Shown here: one piece after another, positions 14,975-23,415 of the stretch | Layout of the letters: each line of letters opens with the position of its first letter | Position numbering within the stretch: the first letter of the stretch is position 1 | DNA from: Ruminococcaceae bacterium UBA1213 | Lineage (GTDB): Bacteria; Bacillota; Clostridia; Oscillospirales; Acutalibacteraceae | Direction of reading: 5' to 3' | Assembly: GCA_002309275.1 (NCBI GenBank) | Contig: DBXL01000022.1 | Span: 1 to 29,158 of the forward strand | DNA length: 29,158 bases | Translations under genes and position numbers: made by a program | Notes under the pieces: generated by a model | The model's database searches: none | What the model saw: the letters and a program-made list of their open reading frames with translations, nothing else | Told to the model about the DNA's origin: nothing

Positions 14975-16525
14975 ATGCCGAAATGGTTAAAAGATGCGGT
15001 GTTTTATGAAATATATCCCCAGACATTTTGTGACAGCAACGGTGACGGAATAGGGGATATAAAGGGGATTATATCAAAACTGGATTATGTAAAAAGTCTC
15101 GGCTGTAATGCAATATGGCTGAATCCGCTGTTTGACTCGCCCTTTATGGACGCAGGCTATGATGTAAGAAATTATTATCTTGTTGCGGAAAGGTACGGCA
15201 CAAATGAAGATTTGAAAAATCTTTTTGAAACTGCACATGAAAAGGGAATAAGAATTATTCTCGACTTGGTACCGGGACATACTTCTGACCAGCATGAGTG
15301 GTTTAAGAAAAGTCAGAAAGCGGAGAAGAATGAATACAGCAACCGTTATACATGGACAGACAGTGTATGGGAAGCCCCCCCGCAGTACAGGCTTATGTGC
15401 GGAATATCGGAGCGTGACGGAAATTATCTTGTCAACTTTTTCAGTTCCCAGCCGGCACTGAATTATGGATTTAATAATATAACGCACCCTGCATGGCAGC
15501 TTCCGCCCTCACACCCGGACTGCAAGGCTACAGTGGAAGCTCTGAAAGATATAATGAGATTTTGGCTTAATGTAGGCTGTGACGGTTTCAGAGTGGATAT
15601 GGCAGATTCCCTTGTCAAGAATGAGGACGGTGAAAAGCCGGAAACCTGTAAGGTATGGAAAAATGTAAGGGAAATGCTTGATAAAGAATATCCGGAGGCA
15701 GCTATCATATCAGAATGGTGCAATCCGAAAGTTTCGATAGGTGCAGGCTTTCACAGTGATTTTTATCTTGACCATGATACCAACGGATACAGGATATTGT
15801 TCAGGGACAGGGATAAAGAAACCGGTGAGTGTACAGCCGTATTTTCAAAGAACGGCAAAGGTGATATAACCAAGTTTGTTGAAGAATATCTGAGTGACTT
15901 GGAGAATACAAAAGATAAAGGATATATCAGCTTTATAACGTGCAATCATGATACACCGAGAATGACAAGAATGTTTACGCCTCTTGAAGCAAAAATTGCT
16001 TATTCGTTTATATTCTTAATGCCCGGAGTACCGTTTTTATATTATGGTGATGAAATAGGCATGAAGTATATGGAAGGACTGAAAAGTAAAGAGGGCGGTT
16101 ATCACAGAACGGGAACAAGAACGCCTATGCAGTGGAATAAAGGTGTCAATCTGGGATTTTCTTCCGCACCGTCAGAAATGCTGTATCTGCCTGTTGATCA
16201 ATCTCCTGACGCAGTGACGGTGGAGGAACAGCTTAAAGAACCTGATTCCATATTGAATACGCTGAAGAAAGTTATTGCAATAAGACACGCCAATACAGAT
16301 TTGCAGTCAGACGGAGATTTTGAGGTAGTGTATGCAGAGAAAAATAAATATCCGTTCATATTCAAAAGAGGAAAGTTTATTATTGCAGTCAATCCGACAG
16401 CCGAAAAACAGACAGCACCGCTTGCATTGGAAGGAACGTCTGTATTTACAATAGGCAAGGCGAGTGTTTCAGGCGGTACAATTGAGATGGAGCCTCAGAC
16501 ACTGGAAGTTATTGAGATAAAATAA
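14975..16525 (+). CDS. Glycoside hydrolase family 13 (alpha-amylase superfamily) protein
   Basis: 516 aa and no signal peptide, so a cytoplasmic enzyme acting on imported alpha-glucosides or storage glucan. It starts with the GH13 pattern LKDAVFYEIYPQTFCDSNGDGIGDIKGI. All conserved regions are seen: DLVPGHTS, GFRVDMAD (nucleophile Asp208), SEW (acid/base Glu247) and NHDTPR (Asp326), followed by a beta-sandwich C-terminal domain. Closest in feel to the oligo-1,6-glucosidase, trehalose-6-phosphate hydrolase and trehalose synthase side of the family; exact substrate undetermined. The ATG at 14975 has GGAGG 7 nt upstream; a TTG two codons earlier is too close to it. Single gene, with its own promoter and terminator. 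Confidence 0.92.
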   Translation: MPKWLKDAVFYEIYPQTFCDSNGDGIGDIKGIISKLDYVKSLGCNAIWLNPLFDSPFMDAGYDVRNYYLVAERYGTNEDLKNLFETAHEKGIRIILDLVPGHTSDQHEWFKKSQKAEKNEYSNRYTWTDSVWEAPPQYRLMCGISERDGNYLVNFFSSQPALNYGFNNITHPAWQLPPSHPDCKATVEALKDIMRFWLNVGCDGFRVDMADSLVKNEDGEKPETCKVWKNVREMLDKEYPEAAIISEWCNPKVSIGAGFHSDFYLDHDTNGYRILFRDRDKETGECTAVFSKNGKGDITKFVEEYLSDLENTKDKGYISFITCNHDTPRMTRMFTPLEAKIAYSFIFLMPGVPFLYYGDEIGMKYMEGLKSKEGGYHRTGTRTPMQWNKGVNLGFSSAPSEMLYLPVDQSPDAVTVEEQLKEPDSILNTLKKVIAIRHANTDLQSDGDFEVVYAEKNKYPFIFKRGKFIIAVNPTAEKQTAPLALEGTSVFTIGKASVSGGTIEMEPQTLEVIEIK

Positions 16526-16541
16526 TATAATGTATTGACAG

Positions 16542-16578
16542 AGTATTTCGGTTTCTGAAAATCGAAATACTTTGTTTT
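16542..16578 (+). terminator. Terminator of the GH13 gene
   Basis: Stem AGTATTTCG (16542-16550) with CGAAATACT (16563-16571), extended by TTT/AAA, followed by TTGTTTT. It lies directly before the next gene, for which no separate promoter is evident. Confidence 0.75.
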
Positions 16579-16601
16579 GATTAAAAAATGGAGTGATATT
16601 T

Positions 16602-17882
16602 TTGGATCCATGGCTTATAGCTGGAATAATCATTTTGTTGGTGATGTGTTCGGCATTTTTTTCGTCAACGGAAACCGCATATTCATCGGCAAGTAAGATA
16701 AGGCTGAAAAACTATGCAGACAACGGCAATAAAAAGGCAAAAAGGGCTTATGAAATCGCCGAAAACTATGACAAGGCACTTGCAACGCTCCTTGTAGGAA
16801 ATAATATTGTCAATATACTGGCATCGGCACTGGCAACTATATTGTTTGTATCGTTTCTGGGAGAGGCTAACGGAACTATTGCAAGTACGGTTGTGCTGAC
16901 GGTTGTAGTGCTGATTTTCGGCGAGGTTCTGCCGAAAAATATAGCCATAGAAAACAGTGAAAAAATGTGCATGAGTTCGGCAGCAGTGCTGCATATTTTA
17001 ATGGTGATACTTACGCCTGTAACATTTCTTTTACTTAAATTGAATTCTGTTGCCAAAAACATCGCACGGAAAGATGATGACAAAGAACCCACTGTTACGG
17101 AAGATGAACTTAAATATATAGTGGAGAGTATAGAGGAACAGGGAGTTCTGGAGGAACAAGAAAGTGATTTAGTGCAGTCTGCACTTGAATTCGATGAAAA
17201 GACAGCATATGATATATTGACACCGAGAGTTGACATGACTGCAATAGATATAGAAGATGAGCCGGAAAAAATAAAGCAGACGATACTAAAAGAAAGATAT
17301 TCAAGGATACCTGTATATAAAAATAATGTTGATAATATAATAGGTGTTCTGCATACAAGGGATTATCTTGAACAGCTGTTAAAAGAAGAGTATCCCGATA
17401 TAACTAAACTTATACAATCTGTATATTTCATCTACCGTTCCAAAAAACTGTCGTCACTGCTGGCAGACTTTAAATATAAACGTCTTCATATGGCAGTGGT
17501 AACGGATGATTACGGCGGAACAATGGGCATAGTGACAATGGAGGACCTGCTTGAACAGTTAGTTGGGGATATATGGGATGAAGATGAAGAAGTAGAAAAT
17601 AAATTCAGAAAAATCAGTGACAGTGAGTATGAGATAGCAGGAGATATGAATATCAGTGATATGCTTGACCTGATAGACAAAGAGGTACGTTATATAGATA
17701 CGGACAGTAAATTTGTCGGAGGCTGGGTGGCTGAGAGAATAGGCGACATTCCTGCAAAGAATGATACATTCCGTTACAAAGATTTGACGGTGACAGTAAA
17801 AGATGTTGAAGAACAAAGGATAAATACTGTAATAGTGCGTCTGGAATCACAGGATAAGGACAAAAAAGAAAAAGGGGATTAA
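16602..17882 (+). CDS. CNNM/CorC-type membrane protein (hemolysin family: DUF21, CBS pair, CorC_HlyC)
   Basis: About 426 aa. A DUF21 membrane domain comes first (aa 1 to about 150; four hydrophobic segments, with SSTETAYSSASKIRLK). A CBS pair follows (ILTPRVDMTAIDI through MGIVTMEDLLEQLVGDIWDE), then a C-terminal CorC/HlyC domain (about 340-420; YEIAGDMNISDMLDLI). The family is implicated in magnesium or cobalt transport or efflux; 'hemolysin' is a historical label. I choose the TTG at 16602 because GGAG (16590-16593) lies 8 nt before it; the in-frame GTG at 16593 overlaps that ribosome site. It sits between a terminator and the nrd promoter, with no clear promoter of its own. Confidence 0.9.
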   Translation: MDPWLIAGIIILLVMCSAFFSSTETAYSSASKIRLKNYADNGNKKAKRAYEIAENYDKALATLLVGNNIVNILASALATILFVSFLGEANGTIASTVVLTVVVLIFGEVLPKNIAIENSEKMCMSSAAVLHILMVILTPVTFLLLKLNSVAKNIARKDDDKEPTVTEDELKYIVESIEEQGVLEEQESDLVQSALEFDEKTAYDILTPRVDMTAIDIEDEPEKIKQTILKERYSRIPVYKNNVDNIIGVLHTRDYLEQLLKEEYPDITKLIQSVYFIYRSKKLSSLLADFKYKRLHMAVVTDDYGGTMGIVTMEDLLEQLVGDIWDEDEEVENKFRKISDSEYEIAGDMNISDMLDLIDKEVRYIDTDSKFVGGWVAERIGDIPAKNDTFRYKDLTVTVKDVEEQRINTVIVRLESQDKDKKEKGD

Positions 17883-17901
17883 AATTTTCATTCAAAACTA
17901 C

Positions 17902-17930
17902 TTGAAAACCACAATATAATGTGGTATCAT
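17902..17930 (+). promoter_or_regulatory. Promoter of nrdD
   Basis: TTGAAA (17902-17907), a 17-bp spacer and TATCAT (17925-17930). The first NrdR box fills the spacer and the second lies just downstream of the expected start. A TATAAT at 17963-17968 has no matching -35. Confidence 0.6.
17909..17924. promoter_or_regulatory. NrdR box 1
   Basis: CCACAATATAATGTGG is a near-palindrome of the NrdR type, lying between the -35 and -10 of the nrdD promoter. Confidence 0.75.
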
Positions 17931-17940
17931 ATACTAACAC

Positions 17941-17956
17941 ACACTATATATAGTGT
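17941..17956. promoter_or_regulatory. NrdR box 2
   Basis: ACACTATATATAGTGT is a perfect palindrome matching the NrdR consensus. Its centre is 32 bp from that of box 1, the usual three-turn spacing of paired boxes. The repressor gene itself is not in the window. Confidence 0.88.
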
Positions 17957-17989
17957 ATTGAGTATAATTTTTATATCGGAGATGGGAAA

Positions 17990-20185
17990 ATGAAAATCAT
18001 AAAAAGAAACTCCTCAGAGGAGAATTTTAATGGAGCAAAAATTGTCAATGCTGTTACAAAAGCCAATAATGCTTCTGAAAAAAAGTATCTTACCAATGAA
18101 CAAATCAATGAAATAGCCGATTATGTCGAGTATAAGTGCGGTAAAATGGGCAGGGCTGTTTCTGTTGAAGAAATACAGGACATGGTTGAAGACCAGATTA
18201 TGTCAAAGGGTGCCTTCCAGCTTGCAAGAAATTATGTCAAGTATCGTTATAACCGCTCTTTGATAAGGCATTCCAATACAACAGACAATAAAATACTGAC
18301 TCTTATTGAATGCAATAACGAAGAGGCAAAGCAGGAAAATTCCAATAAAAATCCTACCGTCAACAGTGTACAGCGTGACTATATGGCAGGCGAGGTCAGC
18401 AGGGACCTTACCAAAAGAATACTTTTACCGCCTGAAATCAGCGAGGCTAATGAAAAAGGTATCATTCATTTTCATGATACAGATTATTTTGCACAGCATA
18501 TGCATAACTGTGATTTGGTAAATTTGGAAGATATGCTCCAGAACGGTACAGTTATCAGTGAAACTCTCATTGAAAAGCCGCACAGCTTTTCAACAGCCTG
18601 CAATATTGCCACTCAGATCATTGCACAGGTCGCAAGCAATCAATACGGCGGTCAAAGTATCAGTTTAACACATCTTGCTCCGTTTGTACAAATATCCAGA
18701 GAAAAAATAAGACGTGAATTTCTTGCCGAGCTTGATGAAATGGGCTTGCAGATAGAGGAAGAAAAAATCAGCTCCATAGTCGAAGAAAGGCTCAGAAAAG
18801 AAATCACAAAGGGCGTGCAGACGATACAATATCAGGTTGTCACCCTTCTCACAACAAACGGACAAGCACCTTTTGTAACTGTATTCATGTATCTGAATGA
18901 GGCAAAAGACGAAAATGAAAAAAGAGACCTTGCAATGATAATAGAAGAAACTCTCCGCCAGCGTCATACAGGTGTCAAGAATGAAGCGGGCGTATGGGTA
19001 ACACCGGCATTTCCGAAGCTTGTGTATGTGCTGGAAGAGGACAATATCACTCCTGACGGAAAGTATTGGTATCTTACGGAGCTTGCGGCAAAATGTACGG
19101 CAAAGCGAATGGTTCCTGACTATATATCGGAAAAAATAATGCTGCAAAATAAAATTGATAAGAACGGTGAAGGACACTGTTATACCTGTATGGGCTGCAG
19201 GAGTTTCCTGACACCGTATATAGATGAAAACGGCAAACCCAAGTATTACGGCAGATTCAATCAGGGCGTTGTCACGGTAAATCTTGTAGATATAGGCTTG
19301 TCGGCAGAAAAAGACCTTGATAAATTCTGGAAGATATTTGATGAAAGAATGGAGCTTTGCCATAAAGCCCTCAGATGCAGACATGAGAGATTAAAGGGTA
19401 CACTTTCAGATGCTGCACCGATATTGTGGCAGTATGGAGCGATTTCCAGACTTAAAAAGGGCGAGCCGATAGATAAATTGCTTTATGGCGGATATTCGAC
19501 TATTTCTTTGGGATATGCAGGCTTATGGGAATGTGTTTACAGCCTTATAGAAAAGAAGCTTACCGAAGAAGAGGGAAAACAACTGGGACTGCAGATAATG
19601 AGAAAGCTGAATGAATACTGTGCCAAGTGGAAGAAAGAGGAAAATATAGATTATAGTATCTATGGCACACCTCTTGAAAGCACGACCTATAAATTTGCAA
19701 AGGCTTTGCAAAAGCGTTTTGGTATTATAAAGGGTGTCACAGATAAAAATTATGTAACAAACAGCTATCATGTTCATGTAACGGAGAAAATCAATGCATT
19801 TGATAAGCTGAAGCTGGAGGCGGAATTTCAGACACTTTCACCGGGTGGAGCCATTAGTTATGTTGAAGTGCCGAATATGCAGAACAATATAGAAGCCGTT
19901 CTCAAGGTGATACAGTTTATCTATGAAAATATCATGTATGCTGAGCTTAATACAAAAAGTGATTATTGTCAGGTATGCGGATATGACGGTGAGATACAGA
20001 TAGTAACAGATGAACACGGCAAATTGATATGGAAATGTCCGAACTGTGGCAATACAGACCAGAACAGACTTAATGTTGCAAGAAGAACTTGCGGATATAT
20101 AGGCACGCAGTTCTGGAACCAGGGACGTACACAGGAAATAAAAGAAAGAGTTCTTCATCTTTCCAATGCAGTAATGTCGTGCTGA
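17990..20185 (+). CDS. nrdD: Anaerobic (class III) ribonucleoside-triphosphate reductase
   Basis: 731 aa; makes deoxyribonucleotides without oxygen. Domains: N-terminal ATP-cone (about aa 3-95) for allosteric control; glycyl-radical enzyme barrel with the HCxTCMGCRSFLTPY-like active segment (GHCYTCMGCRSFL); C-terminal zinc site from C660/C663 and C683/C686; and the radical loop RRTCGYIG with Gly702. The radical is installed by NrdG, encoded downstream. GGAGATGGG lies before the ATG. Two NrdR boxes in the promoter imply repression when (d)ATP is plentiful. A terminator-like hairpin separates it from nrdG. Confidence 0.97.
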   Translation: MKIIKRNSSEENFNGAKIVNAVTKANNASEKKYLTNEQINEIADYVEYKCGKMGRAVSVEEIQDMVEDQIMSKGAFQLARNYVKYRYNRSLIRHSNTTDNKILTLIECNNEEAKQENSNKNPTVNSVQRDYMAGEVSRDLTKRILLPPEISEANEKGIIHFHDTDYFAQHMHNCDLVNLEDMLQNGTVISETLIEKPHSFSTACNIATQIIAQVASNQYGGQSISLTHLAPFVQISREKIRREFLAELDEMGLQIEEEKISSIVEERLRKEITKGVQTIQYQVVTLLTTNGQAPFVTVFMYLNEAKDENEKRDLAMIIEETLRQRHTGVKNEAGVWVTPAFPKLVYVLEEDNITPDGKYWYLTELAAKCTAKRMVPDYISEKIMLQNKIDKNGEGHCYTCMGCRSFLTPYIDENGKPKYYGRFNQGVVTVNLVDIGLSAEKDLDKFWKIFDERMELCHKALRCRHERLKGTLSDAAPILWQYGAISRLKKGEPIDKLLYGGYSTISLGYAGLWECVYSLIEKKLTEEEGKQLGLQIMRKLNEYCAKWKKEENIDYSIYGTPLESTTYKFAKALQKRFGIIKGVTDKNYVTNSYHVHVTEKINAFDKLKLEAEFQTLSPGGAISYVEVPNMQNNIEAVLKVIQFIYENIMYAELNTKSDYCQVCGYDGEIQIVTDEHGKLIWKCPNCGNTDQNRLNVARRTCGYIGTQFWNQGRTQEIKERVLHLSNAVMSC

Positions 20186-20206
20186 ATCCATTGACGAAAA
20201 GAGGAA

Positions 20207-20240
20207 AGCCCGGTATTTTCAAGGGAATATCGGGCTTTTT
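20207..20240 (+). terminator. Terminator-like hairpin between nrdD and nrdG
   Basis: 11-bp stem AGCCCGGTATT (20207-20217) with AATATCGGGCT (20226-20236), followed by TTTTT. Only 37 nt then remain before nrdG, with no promoter visible, so nrdG must depend on readthrough. Confidence 0.8.
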
Positions 20241-20277
20241 ATCCTAATGAGGAACAAAAAATAATGGGGGTGTTTTT

Positions 20278-20805
20278 ATGCATATAGGGGAAATACTGAC
20301 AGCGGATACGGCAAACGGTACGGGAATAAGATTAAGTATTTTTGTATCGGGCTGTACGAATCACTGTAAAGGGTGTTTTCAGCCTCAGACATGGGACTTT
20401 GAGTATGGAAAATTATATACGGAGAGTATAGAAAAATTTATCCTTGAAGAATTGTCAAAAAATTATTATGACGGTCTGACGATACTCGGGGGAGAGCCGT
20501 TTGAAAATTCCAATCAAAAAGTGCTTGTCAATCTGATAAGAAAGATAAAAACGGATATGCCTGAAAAAAATATCTGGATATACACGGGCTTTACCTATGA
20601 TAAAGATTTGATTCCCGGCGGGTGCAGGTATATAGAATGTACAGATGAAATTCTTGACAGTATAGATATATTGGTTGACGGCAGATTTGTGGAGGACTTG
20701 AAAAATATACGTCTTAATTTCAGAGGTTCTTCCAATCAGCGTATTATTGATATGAAGGCAACAAGGAAAAATGGTGAAGTAAAATTATCGCCTTTAAATA
20801 ATTGA
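20278..20805 (+). CDS. nrdG: Anaerobic ribonucleotide reductase activating protein
   Basis: 175-aa radical SAM enzyme that makes the glycyl radical on NrdD. The cluster motif is CxxxCxxC (CTNHCKGC) near the N-terminus, followed by GGEPFENSN (SAM-binding GGE) and the compact NrdG-length barrel. GGGGGTG lies 6-7 nt before the ATG. The pairing with nrdD supports the call, as does the NGTGIRLSIFVSGC start. The intervening hairpin probably lowers its level relative to NrdD, which fits a catalytic activase. Confidence 0.96.
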   Translation: MHIGEILTADTANGTGIRLSIFVSGCTNHCKGCFQPQTWDFEYGKLYTESIEKFILEELSKNYYDGLTILGGEPFENSNQKVLVNLIRKIKTDMPEKNIWIYTGFTYDKDLIPGGCRYIECTDEILDSIDILVDGRFVEDLKNIRLNFRGSSNQRIIDMKATRKNGEVKLSPLNN

Positions 20806-20880
20806 GGCGTGTTTTCCGGGAAAAATACTATAGAAAGTAGAGTAAAGTAAGTGTTTTGTTCATAAATTATTCATAATTTA

Positions 20881-20918
20881 AAAAAGCCTGTCCCCAACAT
20901 AAAAGGGGGACAGGCTTT
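20881..20918. terminator. Terminator of the SASP gene, also following nrdG
   Basis: 10-bp GC-rich stem GCCTGTCCCC (20886-20895) with GGGGACAGGC (20906-20915), extended by A/T pairs. On the minus strand it is followed by seven T's. The plus-strand tract is weaker but may still serve nrdG. Confidence 0.9.
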
Positions 20919-20930
20919 CCGCTGTGTTTA

Positions 20931-21125
20931 TCACATACTTCTTTCGTAGGCTTCAATCATTTTCTTGACCATCTGACCGCCGACAGAACCTGCCTGACGG
21001 GATGTCAAATCGCCGTTGTAACCCTGCTTCAGATTAACGCCCACTTCGTTTGCACATTCCATTTTGAACTGTTCCATAGCTTTTCTTGCTTCGGGAACGT
21101 TGATAGAGTTAGAATTATTAGACAT
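20931..21125 (-). CDS. Alpha/beta-type small acid-soluble spore protein
   Basis: 64 aa. It coats and protects DNA in the dormant spore and is degraded at germination. The family signature is clear: MECANEVGVNL (germination-protease region), then LTSRQAGSVGGQMVKKMIEAYE (DNA-binding segment). At the cleavage site, usually Glu followed by Ile, Val or Phe, this protein has Glu-Cys. A ribosome site AAGGAG lies before the ATG. Expression is expected from sigma-G in the forespore, but I cannot pick out a convincing sigma-G promoter. Confidence 0.95.
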   Translation of the reverse strand: MSNNSNSINVPEARKAMEQFKMECANEVGVNLKQGYNGDLTSRQAGSVGGQMVKKMIEAYERSM

Positions 21126-21167
21126 GATTTTTCTTCTCCTTAAACTTTATTTTTCAGAACGGAATTT

Positions 21168-21213
21168 TTTTCACGGTGCGAATTTGAAATATTTTTTATC
21201 CGCACCGTGAAAA
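21168..21213. repeat. 13-bp inverted repeat upstream of the SASP gene
   Basis: TTTTCACGGTGCG (21168-21180) and CGCACCGTGAAAA (21201-21213) are perfect inverted arms around a 20-nt AT-rich centre. There is no T tract after either arm, so it is not an ordinary terminator. The rest of 21214-21349 holds nothing I can support. Confidence 0.6.
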
Positions 21214-21349
21214 TTACGGGTACGGTCTGTATATTCCAAACTCTATCTGAAAAATTTATTTCCGTCTGTGATAATATTATTAACAGATTTGATATTTATA
21301 TTACAGTAAAACAGTGGAAATTTATGACGAATAATAAAAAAATTGCCTA

Positions 21350-21378
21350 TTTACTTTCGTGCTTTTATGTGATAAAAT
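21350..21378 (+). promoter_or_regulatory. Promoter of the yerC-like/methyltransferase/hslO operon
   Basis: TTTACT (21350-21355), a 17-bp spacer and TAAAAT (21373-21378), with TG at 21370-21371. Confidence 0.65.
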
Positions 21379-21416
21379 ACTATTACGGTAAATTTTGAAA
21401 ATGGACGGTGATAATA

Positions 21417-21716
21417 GTGAATCCGAAAATAATCAATGAAAATACAGATGAACTGTTTAAAGCGATTCTTACATTAAAGAATATAGATGAATGCTACGCA
21501 TTTTTTGATGATTTATGTACGGTTCCGGAGATAAAGGCAATGGCTCAAAGATATGCTGTTGCAAAAATGCTCAATGACGGTGAAATATATAATAAAATCG
21601 TTGACAAAACCGGTGCAAGCACAGCAACAATAAGCCGTGTGAACAGGGCTCTGACATATGGCAGTGATGGATATGTGCTGACAATCAACCGTGTGAAAAA
21701 TGGAGGAGAAGGCTGA
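21417..21716 (+). CDS. YerC/YecD family TrpR-related DNA-binding protein
   Basis: About 99 aa from the GTG at 21417. The family pattern is clear: LFKAILTLKNIDECYAFFDDLCTVPEI in the N-terminal half, then the Trp-repressor-like helix-turn-helix AVAKMLNDGEIYNKIVDKTG and the recognition segment ASTATISRVNRAL. It is likely a small transcription regulator with an unknown ligand. A GTG three codons earlier is possible, but GGACGGTGAT just upstream best serves the later start. It is the first gene of a three-gene operon; its stop abuts the methyltransferase start. Confidence 0.88.
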   Translation: MNPKIINENTDELFKAILTLKNIDECYAFFDDLCTVPEIKAMAQRYAVAKMLNDGEIYNKIVDKTGASTATISRVNRALTYGSDGYVLTINRVKNGGEG

Positions 21717-22469
21717 TTGAGTTATTCATATTTTGCAGAATATTATGATGTTCTCACCGAGAATGTTGAATATGAAAAAAGAGCTGAATATTTTTTGGAG
21801 CTTTTCAAAAAGCACCGGCATAACACAGGTTTAACACTTGATTTGGCCTGCGGAACAGGCTCACTTACACTGGAATTATGCAGAAAAGGTGTTAATATAT
21901 TCGGCTGTGATATGTCTGTCGATATGCTTTCCATCGCACAGCAAAAAGCATATGAAGCTGATAAAAACATCATGTTTATCTGCCAAAAAATGCAGAAACT
22001 GCAATTATTGAAAAATATAGATACCTGTATATGCACGCTGGATAGTCTGAACCATTTGCCATCAATGAAAGATGTACAGACAACTTTTAATAAAGTAAGT
22101 CAATATATGAATGATGGCGGAATGTTTGTATTTGACATGAACACGATATATAAACATAAATATATTTTAAGCGATAACTGCTATATTTATGATACAGAAA
22201 AAGTATTTTGTGCATGGCAGAATAATTATCACGAAAAGGATAATGAAGTGATTATAACACTTGACTTTTTTGAACGTGAGGGCAGGCTGTATAAAAGAAG
22301 CTCTGAACAATTTTCAGAAAGGGCATACAGTGAAAGCAATGTAAAAAATATGGCTTCAAATGCGGGATTTGACGTTGAGGCGGTTTATGATGATATGAGC
22401 TTTGACGGAATAAGAGAAAATTCTCAAAGAGCAGTATATGTATTAAGGAAAAGAGGAATTTTTAAATGA
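21717..22469 (+). CDS. Class I SAM-dependent methyltransferase
   Basis: 250 aa. Motif I is LDLACGTGSL (41-50), followed by IFGCDMSVDMLSIAQQKA and the acidic core CICTLDSLNHLPS, a class I Rossmann methyltransferase of the small-molecule/YqeM-like kind. The substrate is not predictable. The start is a TTG with GGAGGAG 8 nt upstream, immediately after the yerC-like stop. The stop overlaps the hslO start (ATGA). Its position between a DNA-binding protein and a redox chaperone gives no clear functional hint. Confidence 0.88.
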   Translation: MSYSYFAEYYDVLTENVEYEKRAEYFLELFKKHRHNTGLTLDLACGTGSLTLELCRKGVNIFGCDMSVDMLSIAQQKAYEADKNIMFICQKMQKLQLLKNIDTCICTLDSLNHLPSMKDVQTTFNKVSQYMNDGGMFVFDMNTIYKHKYILSDNCYIYDTEKVFCAWQNNYHEKDNEVIITLDFFEREGRLYKRSSEQFSERAYSESNVKNMASNAGFDVEAVYDDMSFDGIRENSQRAVYVLRKRGIFK

Positions 22470-23362
22470 GTGACAGAATAATGAGATGCATCACAAGTGA
22501 CGGTGCAGTTATGGCGGCTGCTGTCGATACATCGGACTTGGTATATACAGCAGCAAAAATACATATGACATCACCTGTGGCGACTGCTGCATTGGGCAGA
22601 CTTCTGACAGCCGCTGCAATAATGGGAAATCAACTCAAACAGAACAATGCAAGCATAACGTTAAGAATAAAAGGTGATAACAGTGAAACGGGAGCAGTTA
22701 TAGCAGTATCAGACAGTAAGGGAAATGTAAGAGGATATGTAGAAAATCCTGATTGCCCCACAGAATATTATTCAAACGGAAAATTGAATGTTGCCAAAGC
22801 TGTCGGTCAGACAGGCATATTAAATGTAATGAGAGATTATGGAACAGGCGAACCATATATAGGACAGGTAGAGCTGGTATCCGGTGAGATAGCAGAAGAT
22901 ATAACCAATTATTATGCAGCAAGTGAACAAATACCGACTGTGTGTGCACTGGGAGTTCTTTTGAATAAAGAAACGCATGAAGTAATGCTTGCAGGAGGTC
23001 TGCTTATACAGCTTTTGCCTGGAGCAGACAACACAATCATTGATAAAATAGAAAAAAATGCAGGTGAACTTGAACCAATGACAACTATGCTTGCGAAGGG
23101 AATGAGCATAAAGGAAATATGTGAAAAAGCATTGAATGGTTTTGAAGTTGAAGTTCTTGATGAAATGCCGATACATTATGCTTGTACATGTAGCCGTGAA
23201 AAAGTCATTAATGCATTTATCACCCTCAGCGACGAAGAAATAAGGTCACTTGCAGATGAAAAAGGTTTTGCAGAAGCTGTGTGCCATTTCTGCAAGAAGA
23301 AGCATAGATTTTCAAAAATGCAGCTTGAACAAATAATACAACAGAAACATTCAGAAAGATAA
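22466..23362 (+). CDS. hslO: Hsp33 family redox-regulated chaperone
   Basis: 298 aa. Hsp33 is a cytoplasmic holdase activated when oxidants and heat release zinc from its C-terminal cysteines. All four are present: CxC at C240/C242 and CxxC at C273/C276 (CTCSRE, CHFC). The N-terminal domain begins with the usual SDRIMRCITSDGAVMAAAVDTSDLV. AGAGGA lies before the ATG, which overlaps the methyltransferase stop by 4 nt. It is the last gene of the operon, followed by a strong terminator. Confidence 0.96.
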   Translation: MSDRIMRCITSDGAVMAAAVDTSDLVYTAAKIHMTSPVATAALGRLLTAAAIMGNQLKQNNASITLRIKGDNSETGAVIAVSDSKGNVRGYVENPDCPTEYYSNGKLNVAKAVGQTGILNVMRDYGTGEPYIGQVELVSGEIAEDITNYYAASEQIPTVCALGVLLNKETHEVMLAGGLLIQLLPGADNTIIDKIEKNAGELEPMTTMLAKGMSIKEICEKALNGFEVEVLDEMPIHYACTCSREKVINAFITLSDEEIRSLADEKGFAEAVCHFCKKKHRFSKMQLEQIIQQKHSER

Positions 23363-23367
23363 ATTTG

Positions 23368-23402
23368 AAAAAAAGACCATCCTATCCGAATGGTCTTTTT
23401 TT
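23368..23402 (+). terminator. Terminator of hslO
   Basis: 13-bp stem: seven A's then GACCAT (23368-23380) pairs with ATGGTC then seven T's (23390-23402). Confidence 0.93.
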
Positions 23403-23415
23403 GACGGCTGAATAT

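Noticed and set aside
21207..21398. 63-aa plus-strand frame before the yerC-like gene
   Set aside because: No ribosome site, it begins inside the inverted repeat, and its composition is that of AT-rich noncoding DNA; the real promoter lies within it.
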